Counted from the stretch's first letter, positions 18,898 to 28,795 are shown. The stretch is 64,000 nt of DNA from CAWATZ01 sp963784995 (GCA_963784995.1 CAWATZ010000007.1:620001-684000); one strand, 5' to 3'. Program-made: numbers and translations. Notes: generated by a model not told the origin, from the sequence alone.

Positions 18898-19756
18898 ATG
18901 GAGTCGCAGCAATATGACCGACTGCTGAGTTGCATCAGCACCTCCTGGTCGGCAGTCTGCCAGGCCCACCAGGGGCAGGGCGAGCAAAAGGCGTCCGCCC
19001 AGCGGCTGGTGCTGCTTCGCTACTACCAGCCCATCCACAACTACCTCCGGGCCATGGTCCGCGACGACGATGCAGCGGAAGAGCTGACGCAGGAGTTCGC
19101 TGTCCGCTTCCTCCGCGGCGACTTCCGGCAGGCTGACCCAAGCCGCGGCCGCTTCCGCGATCTGCTCAAACGGGCGCTGCGGAACCTGGCGATCGACTAC
19201 TGGAAGCGCCAGCGGGCGAAGAAAGAGCTGCTGCCGATCCCGCTGGTGGAGGACTGGCAGATCACACCCGTGGAGGCCGACTGGCGCCGGGGTCCGCCGC
19301 CCCGGCGGGGGGTCGATGCGTTCGAGGCCGACTGGCGCCAACGCCCGCCGCCCAGGCGGCAACCGCCCCCGCCCGACCTCGGTAGCGCCGAGGCCGACCG
19401 GACGTTCCTCGAAGGGTGGCGGGCGGAGATGCTTGGCGAGGCGTGGGAGGCGCTGGCCCAGTTCCAGGAGGGGACCGGCTGCCCCTACCACACGGTCCTG
19501 TCCCTGCGGGTGGAACACGCCGGGGAGCCCTCCGCCGCCCTGGCCCGCCTGGCCGGGGACCGCCTGGGTAGGCCGCTCGGCGAAGACGCCTTCCGGCAGA
19601 CGCTTCGGCGCGCGCCAGAAGTTCGCCGACTTGCTGGTGGACGCGGTCGCCCGCACCCTGCTCGCCCGCGACGCCGACTCGGTCGAGGAGGAGCTGAGCG
19701 ACCTCGGCCTGCTGCCCTGGTGCCGTCAGGCCGTGGCCCGGCTGAGGCAGCGGTGA
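18898..19756 (+). CDS. Sigma-70 family (ECF-like) RNA polymerase sigma factor (one frameshift)
   Basis: Directs RNA polymerase to a regulon. Region 2 is clear: LLRYYQPIHNYLRAMV, DDAAEELTQEFAVRFL and RALRNLAIDYWKR. A proline-rich linker then contains an imperfect tandem repeat (EADWRRGPPPRR, then EADWRQRPPPRR). The C-terminal part has no canonical helix-turn-helix region 4 that I recognise. It continues in another frame after a one-base shift at about 19611 (QKFADLLVDAVARTLLARD). GGAGGAGG lies seven bases before ATG 18898. Planctomycetes have many such atypical sigma factors; this one faces the island beginning at 20 kb. Confidence 0.75.
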
Positions 19757-20115
19757 GTGATGGCACGCTGGCAAGGTCGGTTCTTCCACGGCTTGAAGTG
19801 GTTTGTCATTCGCTACTTATGGCAGCGATCCCACATTGCCAGGTTCAAGATCGACGGAAACGAAGGACGGAAACGTAACTATTCGTCTGCCACTGTACGA
19901 CACGCGCAGATCCCGGGAATTACGCATGTCGTACAGTGGCAGACGAATAGTTACACGGAAACGAATTCTCTCGGCGCAAGCCCTGATGGAGTTGGCAGTT
20001 CAGTCGATTCGTTTCCGCACCCCCTGGGACACCCCCCACGGGACGGAAACAAACGACGCGTGCAGGTTACTTCTCCCTCGCAGGGCAAGCGTACCTCAAA
20101 CCACCAGGACTCATC
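19757..20115. other. Intergenic region after the sigma factor
   Basis: No gene. Contains the 28-bp inverted repeat, repeated GACGGAAACG motifs, and from 20058 the start of segmental duplication copy 2. Confidence 0.5.
19875..19954. repeat. Perfect 28-bp inverted repeat
   Basis: Arms 19875-19902 and 19927-19954 are exact reverse complements (GTAACTATTCGTCTGCCACT... pairing with ...AGTGGCAGACGAATAGTTAC), with a 24-base loop. Short GACGGAAACG motifs lie around it (about 19853, 19866, 19956, 20042). Not GC-palindromic like the other repeats here. It may be a MITE-like remnant or a strong hairpin. Confidence 0.75.
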
Positions 20116-21334
20116 TCATTTTGTCACCAATCCCGCACGACGAAGTTCCGAGGTTAGCAGATTGAGCGTGGGATTCTCCTTCTTCAGTTTCTGCGCCTGT
20201 TGTTCGGCCAGGCCGGATTGCTTTGTACCCGCCAGGGCCTCGCGAAGGTCCTTCAAGAGCGTGGCGATTTCAACGTAGGAGTCTCGGGAGCGCACCTTCA
20301 CAAGCCGCTCTGTTTCGAGCAGAGTTGGAACCGGGTCAGCCGCCATGCCGGCAAGTCGTTTGGCGCGCTGCTGGGCGGCCTTTTCGGAGGCCTTGCGAAC
20401 CGCTTTCTTGTGAATGTCTGCCGCTGCTGTTTCCAGCTCGGCAATGGTCCGATCGCACTGGACGGTCGGCCAGGCCGCCAGCGGCCGGCTCTTGCGAAAC
20501 TGCCGCCAGCATGTCGCTTCTGGCGCTGGAGTGAGCATCTGCCAGCCAGTCCAGAAGCCAGGCATCCCTGGTCGCTTGCGGGAGGCCCTGAAGCCAGCGG
20601 GCCTGCAGCTCCCGGAGATCCTCTTGCCCTGGCTGTCCTGAGTTGCCCTCGGCCGCGGCGGCGATCAGGGCATCGCTGAGGCCAAACAGCTCTGCCAGGG
20701 CTCGCTGGGGCGCCGTGAGTTTTCCCAGACCGGCGGGAACGGGGCCTTCGGTTGTTTCCTCCGGGTCGTGCTCGCCATCGGACATCATGGCCAGGTGAGC
20801 GAGATAGAGAGGCCGCAAGTCGCCTTCGAGGATTTCGGCTCGCAGTGGGACCAGTCGGTCGAGGAGTTCATGGAGGTCCCACAGTTCGTCCAGGTCGCCC
20901 GACTCATGAAACGGACTGATGGACAGGATGCCGCCCTGGCCCTGTTTGTCCTTGAGGAACTGGAGTCCATCCTTGCCGAAGTAGGGGCTGGCCCCAGGGG
21001 TGTCGGGCAGGTTGCGTGGCAAGTGGATGAGCAGTGTGCGAATGCCGAAGTTGGCGTAGTGGAGGTGGAGGTCGTAGCCGCGGCGGAGCATGGTGAGGGC
21101 ATCGCCGCGGAAGTCGCCAAAGTGGTATTCGTTGTCGAAGGACCAGGGCGTTATCTCCGCCCGCGAGGATTGCTGGTGCATGAACTCGAGGTCCTTGTCG
21201 CTGACCGGTTTCTCGGCGGCCCGGAAGCCGACGTATTGAAATTCGCTCATGCGTTGATCCCTGGAGTGGCTCCAGAACGGAGAGCCGGGAGCAAACTCAC
21301 GTGCAGTTGCGCTTGCTGGTCCCGCGCGTCATTC
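20058..21334. repeat. Segmental duplication, copy 2
   Basis: Nearly identical to 4744-6018, same orientation. Differences include an extra G at about 20503 and a small change at about 20538 (CTGCCA for CCAGAAG). Ends at GCGCGTCATTC like copy 1, after which the sequences diverge completely. Confidence 0.85.
20116..21250 (-). pseudogene. Frameshifted paralog of the 377-residue hypothetical protein
   Basis: Same protein as at 4801-5934 (MSEFQYVGFRAAEKPVSDKDLEFM...) with few substitutions. An extra base at about 20503 (GAAACTGCCGCC instead of GAAACTCCGCC in copy 1) breaks the frame after about 250 residues; the rest resumes in another frame to the normal C-terminus SELRRAGLVTK. It may be a young pseudogene or a sequencing indel; copy 1 is intact. 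Confidence 0.75.
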
Positions 21335-21396
21335 CAGACAGTTCGGGCAGGGCAAGAAGAAAAGCGAGTTCCCAGACGCATTCACGGCGCGGCTCC

Positions 21397-21657
21397 TTAT
21401 CTCGTAAGCGCAACCCATTCCCCTCCTTCCCTGCGGTAGACCGCATCCGGCACACCACCAGCGAAGGTCTCGATCACGCAAACGTCTCGGTCAATGGCGG
21501 TGAACAGGCCGATAGCCCCGGTCATGTCACAGCAGTTGACGGGTGGAAAGTCGAGCCTGCCGGTTCGGGTGCGAGCATCGTAGACCAAGCGCTGGAGCCA
21601 GCAACCCAGTCTTTCGTCCCATCTCCCGTCTTGTTGGCTATGACGTGCCCTTGCCAT
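21397..21657 (-). CDS. Small hypothetical protein at the end of the CHAT operon
   Basis: A protein of 86 residues (MARARHSQQDGRWDERLGCW...) whose ATG lies inside the 3' end of the TPR gene (20-base overlap). It includes LDFPPVNCCDMTGAIGLF and VIETFAGGVPDAVYRREGG, looks like one compact beta-containing domain and has no membrane segment. Family not recognised. The overlap suggests translational coupling and a role with the upstream TPR and CHAT proteins. Confidence 0.55.
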   Translation of the reverse strand: MARARHSQQDGRWDERLGCWLQRLVYDARTRTGRLDFPPVNCCDMTGAIGLFTAIDRDVCVIETFAGGVPDAVYRREGGEWVALTR

Positions 21658-22355
21658 CGCGTGCTCCTTCTTGGGGCTGGTGAGGGCGAATGCGGGTGAT
21701 GTACTCCCGCATTCGCTTCGCCAAGGCCTCGTCGGCAATTTCGTTGGCGACTGCCACGGCCTCCTGGAGGTGGCGGATTGCGTTCTCGGCCTGGCCCAGG
21801 GTGGCGTAGACGACACCCAAGTTGCCCAGGGCGTTGGCCTCGCCCCGGCGGTCGCCGACCTCGCGGGCAATCGCCAGAGCCCTGCACCAGGGCCGGCTCG
21901 GCGTCCGTCCAGCGCTCCTGAGCCTGGTAGAGCGAGCCGAGGTCGAAGAAGGTCTGCCCCACGCCGGCGCGGTCGCCGTGCTGCTGGCGGAGCTGCAAGC
22001 ATTCGCGAAAGGCGGTTTCGGCCTCGGCCCAGCGCTGTTGCTCGCGCCAGGCGTAACCCAGGTTGCTCAGCGAGGCGGCCACCTCTGCGGGCCCAGGGGC
22101 GTCTCCGAGCCCGGCGGTCTGGCGATACCAGTAAACGGCCTCGCTCAGGCTGCCGGGTTCAACCGGCCAGGCCGGCTCCTGTGGCGTGGCGCTGGTCCCG
22201 GGCTCGAATCCTGGCCGCGCAACAGCGTCCGCCACGCGCCGGGCTTCGGCCACGGCGGCACGCACGTCCCCTTCCTGGCTGGCGAGCTGCCCCATGGCAT
22301 CATCGACCATTTCGGGGAGCAGGTGGCAGTCGGTGCTTACGGATGGCTGCTTCAT
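21638..22355 (-). CDS. TPR protein, partner of the CHAT operon (one frameshift)
   Basis: About 238 residues after correcting a one-base shift at about 21884. Starts MKQPSVSTDCHLLPEMVD, with GGAG upstream, four bases after the previous stop. At least three to four tetratricopeptide repeats: SLSNLGYAWREQQRWAEAE, TFFDLGSLYQAQERWTDAE, then, in the shifted frame, GVVYATLGQAENAIRHLQEA. TPRs mediate protein contacts; in this setting it may bind the large TIR-CHAT-STAND protein or be its protease substrate. That is inference. Confidence 0.7.
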
Positions 22356-22359
22356 GGCT

Positions 22360-22771
22360 TCACTCCGACAGGCGGAGAGGTTCTTCGGCCCAGAAAACGT
22401 CATTATACCACAACTGCGCCTGATACCAGCCGGCCCGCGGGAAAGTCAGATTCCGAATGCGGAAGGGGAGGCCGGCGACCTGCAGAGGATCGTTCGGGAG
22501 AGGCCGCAGGCAAGACAGGGCCGGTGTAAATGGGTACGCCGGACTCCTCTTCGACGATGCGGAGCTGAACGCGGGCTGGGCCCCGGCAGGCGGTGCAGAT
22601 GGCGATAAAGCAGATTTCGCGGTAAAGCAGCGGGAACGGCACGGGGTCGAGGGAGCGAATGCGGGTGATGACATTCACCAGCGTGAACCGCTCCGGGCTG
22701 CCCCTCTGGATGTCCTCGCAGGCAATCAGGTGGCGGACGATGGGCAGCGGGGCAGGCACGTTCGGTTGCAT
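22360..22771 (-). CDS. Small beta-sandwich-like protein, possibly DUF6941-type (one frameshift)
   Basis: About 136 residues after a shift at about 22515. Begins MQPNVPAPLPIVRHLIACED; then FTLVNVITRIRSLDPVPFPL, and in the second frame LPFRIRNLTFPRAGWYQAQL and WAEEPLRLSE. This pattern of an all-beta domain fits small proteins that I remember beside CHAT-domain genes in planctomycetes; the family name is tentative. It lies 103 bases after the TIR-CHAT gene and four before the TPR gene, so it is part of the same operon. Confidence 0.5.
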
Positions 22772-22874
22772 GGCGAGGACTCACCGAGGTTGGGGCACTA
22801 AACCCAGGGATTCTATTCGGGGCGGCGGGGTGAGGGAAGCGGTTGTTGCCGCGATGGCTGAGGCAACAGTTGTC

Positions 22875-25800
22875 TCACGGCCCCGGTGGCCGGCCCAGAC
22901 GGGTCAGGGCTACCGATCCCAGTTGCACGATGCTGGGGTCCTTAATTGCCTGACCGATCTGCAATGCCTGTTGGAGAAGCCCAATCGCCTTCTCGGCCTG
23001 GCTCAAAGCAGCGTAGGCGATGCCCAAGTTGCCCAGAGCGTAGCCCTCGCCGCGGCGGTCCTTGATCTCGCGGGCGATCTCCAGGTATTGCAGGATGAAC
23101 CCGATGGCCTTCTCCCACTGGCCGAGGGCCGCGTAGTCGATGCCCAGACTGCATAGCGTGGTGCCCTCGCCGTGCCGGTTCTTGATCTCGCGGGCGATCA
23201 CCAGCCCTTGCAGGGAGAACTCGATAGACTTTTCCACATGACCGAGGGTCGCGTGGGCATTGCCAAGGCTGCCCAGGGCGTTGCCCTCGCCGTGCCGGTC
23301 CTTGATCTCGCGGGCGATCCCCAAGTGTTTTAGGGCGAACCCGATAGTTTTCTCCGCCTGGCCGAGGTTATTGTAAGCAATGCCAAGGTTGCCCAGGGCG
23401 CAGCCCTCGCCGTGCCGGTCCTTGATCTCGCGGAAAACAGTCAGCGCTTGCAGGTAGAACTCGATGGCCTTCTCCGCCTGACCGAGGTATCGGTAAGCGC
23501 CACCCAGGTTGTTCAGGGTGGTGCCCTCGCCGTGCCGGTCCTTGATCTCGCGGAAAACAGTCAGCGCTCTGCAGGTAGAACTCGATAGCCTTCTCCGCCT
23601 GACCGAGGTACAGGTAGGCGTTGCCAGCCGTACCATGGAGTTCTCCCACCAGCTCACGCTTCATGCGCTTGCAGGCGTCACTTGCCTGAAACAGTTCCAG
23701 GATAGTCAGGCCTTCACGAGTTCGACCGCGCTGCATCAAGCAATCTGAGGCCGGGCCCAGGAGTATATAGGCCCGGTCATACTCGCCTACCTGAAACAAG
23801 TGATAGCCTGCTTCAACCCTAATTTCGATCTTAATATCGATGTCCAGCGATTTCTTCGCCTCCGCTTCCAGGTACGCGCCGACGCGGCGGTGCGTAGCCA
23901 GACGAAGGAGTTCGTCCGAGGGAAAGTGGCCTTCAATGTACTGGGTCGTTGCCGGGTGCAGGGTGAAGAGGCGGCGCTCCGACTCAACGCGCACCTCCAG
24001 CAGGGAGGTCCGCTCCAGCCGCTTCTCCGTCGCCTCGGCCATCGATTCCGGTTCTTCCGGTTCCCCCAGTAGCCTTGTCAGCTTCTGGGTCCACGGCCGG
24101 CGGAGGAGGGTCATGCGATAGAGCATCCGCCGCTCGCGGTCGTTCAGCACCCGCTGCCAGATCGCCCCCAGCAGCAGGTTGTCCCGCAGTTTGCCCTGTA
24201 CCAGGGGCAAGACGGGTTCCACCAATTTGTCCCATTCCCGCTGCACATACTCCCTGGTGCGCTCAGGTGGGAAGGTCCACTGCGCCAGGCGACTTTCGAT
24301 CAGGTCGTTGGCGTACTCCACTTGCCGGGGATGGCCATTCAGGCGCACCACGAGATGGCGCAGTTCCGCGCGGCCAACCGGCGCAGGCCGTGGAACCACT
24401 CCATCATGCGGAAGAGGCCGTCGTCGCTCAGCGCCCCGACCGGCATGCGGTCGTCGCCAAAGTCGGCGTGGCAATAGCGGCAACTGGCCACCAGGAACAG
24501 CTTGCGGTTGTCGCACGCCAGCCGTCGTAAGGCTCGCCAAAGCCCTCCGGCCTGCGGAGGTTGCCACTCCGCAAACGCTTCCGGGCGCGGCGGTTGGCTG
24601 TCGTCCTCCGGTGGGCCGACCATGAGCGATTCCAGGTTGTCGAAGTACAGCACCAGCCCCGGCACCGTCTGGAGCAGGTGCTGAACGTAGGCGAGGAAGC
24701 GCCGGGCCGCGTCTGGCTCGCGATCCACCCCGGCCACGTCCGCATCCCAGCCCTTGACTCGCTTGCTGCCAAAGTCGAGGAGTTGTTGGAGCAGAGCTTC
24801 CACTCGGTCGGGTTGCTTTTCGGCCAGGTGGCACCAGAGCGTACAGACGTCTTCGGGCTCGCCCAGCAGGGACAGCATGTGGAAGGCGAGCGTGGTCTTG
24901 CCCAGGCCACCTAGCCCCTGGAAGATGAAGGCCCGGGCCCCATCGCGGCGCTTCTTGCGGCGGATCGCGTGCAGCTCGCGGCGTCGGCCGATGAACCCCG
25001 TTAGCAGCCGGCGCGGTGTGTCCGTGGGCTCGTCGAGAAGTAACCGGCTCGGGTCCACCTGCGGACCCCCGCTCGAGTCCCTCCTCGTCCGCTCGGCGCC
25101 GCCCGGCCGCTACCGGCGTGCTCAATGGATAATCGGGACCGCGATGATACAGGACCAGCTGCGCCCAGGCGAAAGGCATGCCGTGGCCAGCCTGATCCGC
25201 GGCCGCCGACGGCTCGGGCCTGGCCCGCGGCAATAGCCCGGCGTCCGCGAAGTAAGGCAAGGCCAGCCCCTCCTCATCGCGGAGGTGTAAGACCGCGTCC
25301 GCCTCGACGAGGAGCGCGGCCAGCGCTTGCCGTGCCTGCCGCACGGCATAATTCATCGTCTGGCCCTCGGCAATGGCGGCGTACAGGGTCGCCTCGGCGC
25401 GGGTGGACAGGTGATCGTGGATCGGCCCGAAATAGCCGACCATTGTGCGACGCCGGCCCGGTGCAGCTGCGCGGCAGAACTCTCCGCCCCGTCCTGCCCC
25501 GGCTCGTTGCCGTGACAGCTCGCCAGGTAGAAGAACGGCGGCAGTCGGCCATCCGAGCCGGCCCGGAGCCGGGTTATCAGCTCTCCCGTCGGGACCCGGC
25601 GCTCCTCGCCCTCCTCGCCCTCGAACGCCAGGCCGCCGCGGTAGCCGTGGCCGGAAAAGTGAATCCCCGTCGGTTTGACAGCGGCAACGGTTTGCACCAG
25701 GTCGTCGAGCGTACCCAACTCCGTCGGCACCGGCCGGCAGTGTTCGGTCAGCGTAATGGTGATGCGGTAACTTTCCTTTTCGTAGGACAGCGGGGTGCTC

Positions 25801-26758
25801 GTCTGGGGTGCGGACACGTTGACGACGAGCTTGAACGTCCCCTGCGGCGGGAGCAGCAGGGCGCCTTCGGCCACCTCGTCCAGCGTCGTGCGGGCCACGT
25901 CCAGGTAGCCGTCGCGGACCAGGAAGGACGAAAGAGGGACCGACCGGCCCGGCAGAGTCCCGGCGTAGTGGAGCAATTCCCAGGGCAGCGCCAAGAGCGC
26001 ATCGTCGTCGCTGCGGACCACCAGCAGGGGCCGGGGCCGGCCGGGCGTCAGCGCTTCGGCCAGCAGCGGCAGGCCGGGCTCGCCGAAGAGCACGTCGAAC
26101 AGGGCCCGGCCCAGGGTCCTCGCGTCGCACTCCAGCATCAGCCGGTCGCCGTCCTCCGTGAGCCAGCGCCGGGCGAAGTCGTCGAAGCCGAGCCGGGCCG
26201 CCCTCCAGGCGGAACTGGTCCGCCATGGGGCATCCACAGTGCGCTGCGCCCGGCCGGGTCGGTGACCTGAACGCGGTCCCCATCGGGACGGAGCACGAAG
26301 ACCAAGTCCTGGCCGATGTATTGCCGGCGAACGTCGCCGGCAGGGAGGCTGTCGAGCCGGCCGACGCGCCCGGCGATGATCTCGGCAGCGCGGGCGGCGT
26401 CGCGCTCACGGATCGCCTGGAGGGCCGCCAGGAAGGCCGGCAGCGGGGTGTCGTCGAGGCGGACGACGATCAACCGGCCGACCGGGCCGTGCTTGGCGAG
26501 AAAGGAGGTCCACTCGTGCTCGACCCACGGCCGGCCGGCTGCATGCTGGCTGAAGATCAGGACCAGGAAGCGGCTGTTCTGCACACCGCGGTCGAGGGTG
26601 AGGACCGAGTTGTCCGCCGGCCGAAGTTCCTGCTCGTCCAGGAAAACGCCCAGGCCGTGGCCGGCGAGGGCCTGGCAGAGGGTCCGCACCCAGGGCTTAT
26701 CGGCCGAGGCGTGCGAGAGGAACAGGTCATGGGAATCTCGCTCCGTGCTGCCGGACAT
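22875..26758 (-). CDS. TIR-CHAT-STAND ATPase-TPR protein (five frameshifts joined)
   Basis: Reconstructed length about 1,290 residues. TIR (about 8-140): DLFLSHASADK, and W78...E82 in WVEHE, the NADase-type glutamate. CHAT caspase-like peptidase (about 190-540): His in HFSGHGYRGG (codon near 25649) and Cys in YLASCHGNE (codon near 25517). STAND/AAA ATPase (about 570-830): P-loop GLGGLGKTT (Lys near 24899) and Walker B-like LVLYFDN. Winged-helix-like linker (LTRLLGEPEEPE), then about eight TPRs (REIKDRHGEG...LGNLG, AYNNLGQAEK). Frame changes are needed at about 26215, 25455, 25085, 24375 and 23573; each is one base and restores a continuous domain. GGAGG precedes the ATG. Likely an NLR-like sensor whose TPRs detect a trigger. 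Confidence 0.8.
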
Positions 26759-26868
26759 GGCGTTGACCTCCGCCAGGGATGAGGATGTGCTTGTCAGGCC
26801 GCCCTATTTTACACTCATGGACAAAGACAATGCCAGTCCTCAAGCGGGGACGCGCTGCGAAGGAACCG

Positions 26869-27882
26869 TCATTCCACTTGAGCGAGGGGGCGGCCGGGCG
26901 TGCTCGTTGACGGCTGGCTGGCGGGTTTGGCCCATTCCTGCATGATCTTGTGGACCCTTGCCCGCGTGTCCCTCTTCGCTTCGATGGCGGGGGTGTCGCC
27001 AAACTCGCGGGCCAGGTTCCGGTAGTCCCTATCCTCGTGATAAAGATCCTCGTACTCCGAAAGAACCTCGGCATATTCCGTATGCACCCAGCGGACGTGG
27101 GCCGCAACGGCCAGGCCCACCGGGTCGTTGGCGGTTGTGCTTCGCCCGACGCGGCCGCTGCCTCGCTCAGTAGCGTGGGCAGCGATGGTGAACTCTTCAC
27201 CGGCGGGCATCGAAGGGAATCGCTCGCGGATCTTGGCGGCAAAAGCCGATTCGATTCGCTCGTCGCGTCGCAAGACGCTCTTCGATCGCTTCGCGCTTCG
27301 GGCGTTGCGAGCTTGGATTTCCTGCTGCAGTTTCGCCGCGTCGGCGATTGACACGACGACACCGTCCGTCACGGGTTTTTCCTTCCCGAGATAGCCGACG
27401 TGCCAATAGACAATCGCCACGGCGAAAGGGATCTTGAGTTTTCGCGCGAGGTTCTGGAGACGCTGGCCGCGGACGTGACAGAGACCGGCAGGAACACCGC
27501 GGGAGACGTCCAGTGACGCCAGTGTGGCCAACCGACGTCGGTTCGCGGTCGCCGACGTGAGCCGGGCAACTGCCGCCTCGACAGCCTCCTTGTCCAGTTT
27601 GGCGACAACGATGCCGCTGAGAAGAGGCCGGTACTTTCCCCGGCTGTTGTCGAAACCGATGAGCGCCTCGGCATGGGGGACGTCCAACTCATCCACGACC
27701 TTGCAGATGGCCGCGTCATCGAGATGGACCAGGTCGTCTGGCAGCCCGTTGCGCGTATCGACGTTACCGTAGGAGTTGATCACGGAGCGCAGCGTCTGCC
27801 GTTGCGCCCGGCAGCGTTCGACCGTGCCGGGCCCGTGATTGCGAGAGCGCTTGGATCTCTTCCGCTTGCCTCTGTCGGACAT
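26869..27882 (-). CDS. DUF2293 domain protein
   Basis: A protein of 337 residues with a very basic start (MSDRGKRKRSKRSRNHG). The C-terminal part holds the DUF2293 pattern: IRERFPSMPAGE, IAAHATERGSGRVGRS, AVAAHVRWVHTEY, ending RARVHKIMQEWAK. Function unknown; the basic, Arg/Lys-rich protein may bind nucleic acid. It starts nine bases after the ribbon-helix-helix gene and ends 110 bases before the TIR-CHAT gene, on the same strand, so it may belong to the same unit. Confidence 0.7.
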   Translation of the reverse strand: MSDRGKRKRSKRSRNHGPGTVERCRAQRQTLRSVINSYGNVDTRNGLPDDLVHLDDAAICKVVDELDVPHAEALIGFDNSRGKYRPLLSGIVVAKLDKEAVEAAVARLTSATANRRRLATLASLDVSRGVPAGLCHVRGQRLQNLARKLKIPFAVAIVYWHVGYLGKEKPVTDGVVVSIADAAKLQQEIQARNARSAKRSKSVLRRDERIESAFAAKIRERFPSMPAGEEFTIAAHATERGSGRVGRSTTANDPVGLAVAAHVRWVHTEYAEVLSEYEDLYHEDRDYRNLAREFGDTPAIEAKRDTRARVHKIMQEWAKPASQPSTSTPGRPLAQVE

Positions 27883-27891
27883 GGCATCCTG

Positions 27892-28125
27892 CTAGGTCAG
27901 GATCCGGACGGTCTCCTCCTCGCCGCCCTCGTGGCGAAGGATCACCTTTCCGCCTTGCTCGATGTGAGTCAACAGGAGGTCATACACCGCCAGAGCGCGG
28001 CGGATGACCTCCGTGGTGGACTCGGAGCCGCTTAACTCCTGGAGACGAGTGAGCCTGTCCTGCACCTCAGGGGTGATGGCCAGGTTCAGCCGAATCCGCT
28101 CGTTTTTCTTCGCTGGTTTTTCCAT
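27892..28125 (-). CDS. Ribbon-helix-helix (CopG-like) regulator
   Basis: A protein of 77 residues. Strand segment RIRLNLAITPEVQDRL, then the helix-turn-helix-like SGSESTTEVIRRALAVYDLLL, typical of ribbon-helix-helix DNA-binding dimers. The start overlaps the end of the membrane protein gene by 59 bases. It could autoregulate this minus-strand series or act as an antitoxin, but no toxin is paired obviously. Confidence 0.7.
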   Translation of the reverse strand: MEKPAKKNERIRLNLAITPEVQDRLTRLQELSGSESTTEVIRRALAVYDLLLTHIEQGGKVILRHEGGEEETVRILT

Positions 28126-28372
28126 CGTACCTAACCACGATCACGCCGGCCACGAGGCCGACAAGGACAGCGAATGCTCCGATGATCCAGTGGGCGCGCG
28201 TGTACGCGACCACGAACAGGACAGCCAGGGTGGCCAGAGCGATCAGCGTGACAGGGACCGCGAGCGGAACCTTGCCGATCCGAACCTCCCGCTCCGAGAC
28301 CCCACGGTACGCGATCAGGTAGTCTTCCTGAGACTTGTTCGCTCCGCCTTCGTCGTTACGCCGCTCGGACAT
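28067..28372 (-). CDS. Small membrane protein
   Basis: A protein of 101 residues: polar N-terminus (MSERRNDEGGANKSQEDYLI), then two transmembrane segments (VPLAVPVTLIALATLAVLFV and WIIGAFAVLVGLVAGVIVV), then a charged tail. First gene of the minus-strand series that runs to 21397. Family not recognised; could be a membrane partner of the TIR-CHAT system. Confidence 0.55.
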   Translation of the reverse strand: MSERRNDEGGANKSQEDYLIAYRGVSEREVRIGKVPLAVPVTLIALATLAVLFVVAYTRAHWIIGAFAVLVGLVAGVIVVRYDGKTSEEKRADSAEPGHHP

Positions 28373-28697
28373 CGGATGCTCCTCATGGGAGGAGGTCGTT
28401 CCGACGCGAGCGACGCATGGAGATTCATACTCTCCTCCGTGTCGCTCTTCGATTGGTCTCTTCGCTCAGCGCGGCCCTCTTAACCTTCCAGCAAAGCAGC
28501 CTGAAAGAGCTGAGGGTGCAATTGACGCAGCTCGACGCCTGGGGGAGAGCCGCAAGCGATCACCCCTGGCTATACGCATAATATACAGACACCAAAGGCC
28601 AGACAAGACCACTATCGAGATTCCAGTCAAGTCAACCAGAACTCCCCAGGAGGCCGAAGGCCGCGAACCCGGCGGCGGTGCATCATCTTGGCAGATC

Positions 28698-28730
28698 GCC
28701 GGTCCTCGCAAAGGAGCTTGACCCATGACC
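28698..28730 (+). repeat. 33-bp copy of the thiC ribosome binding site and start
   Basis: Identical to 29878-29910: GCCGGTCCTCGCAAAGGAGC followed by TTGACCCATGACC, containing AAGGAG and an ATG. After this ATG only a 33-codon frame follows, ending inside the neighbouring repeat, so it does not open a real gene. It seems to be a displaced fragment of the thiC leader. Confidence 0.75.
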
Positions 28731-28733
28731 CAT

Positions 28734-28795
28734 TTGACGAGCGCAGGGCGTCGGGGGTGTGTCGGACCGATGCGTGCAGGTTCCTGCTCCAATGC
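28734..28795. repeat. Dispersed repeat junction
   Basis: Left part matches 1836-1876; right part (CCGATGCGTGCAGGTTCCTGCTCC) matches the start of the duplicated segment at 4738-4760 except one base. Two otherwise separate repeats thus abut here. Confidence 0.5.

Noticed and set aside
22900..23600. Regularly spaced near-identical stretches that look like a CRISPR array
   Set aside because: The period of about 120 bases encodes TPR units (REIKDRHGEG) in one frame; they are coding repeats without spacers.
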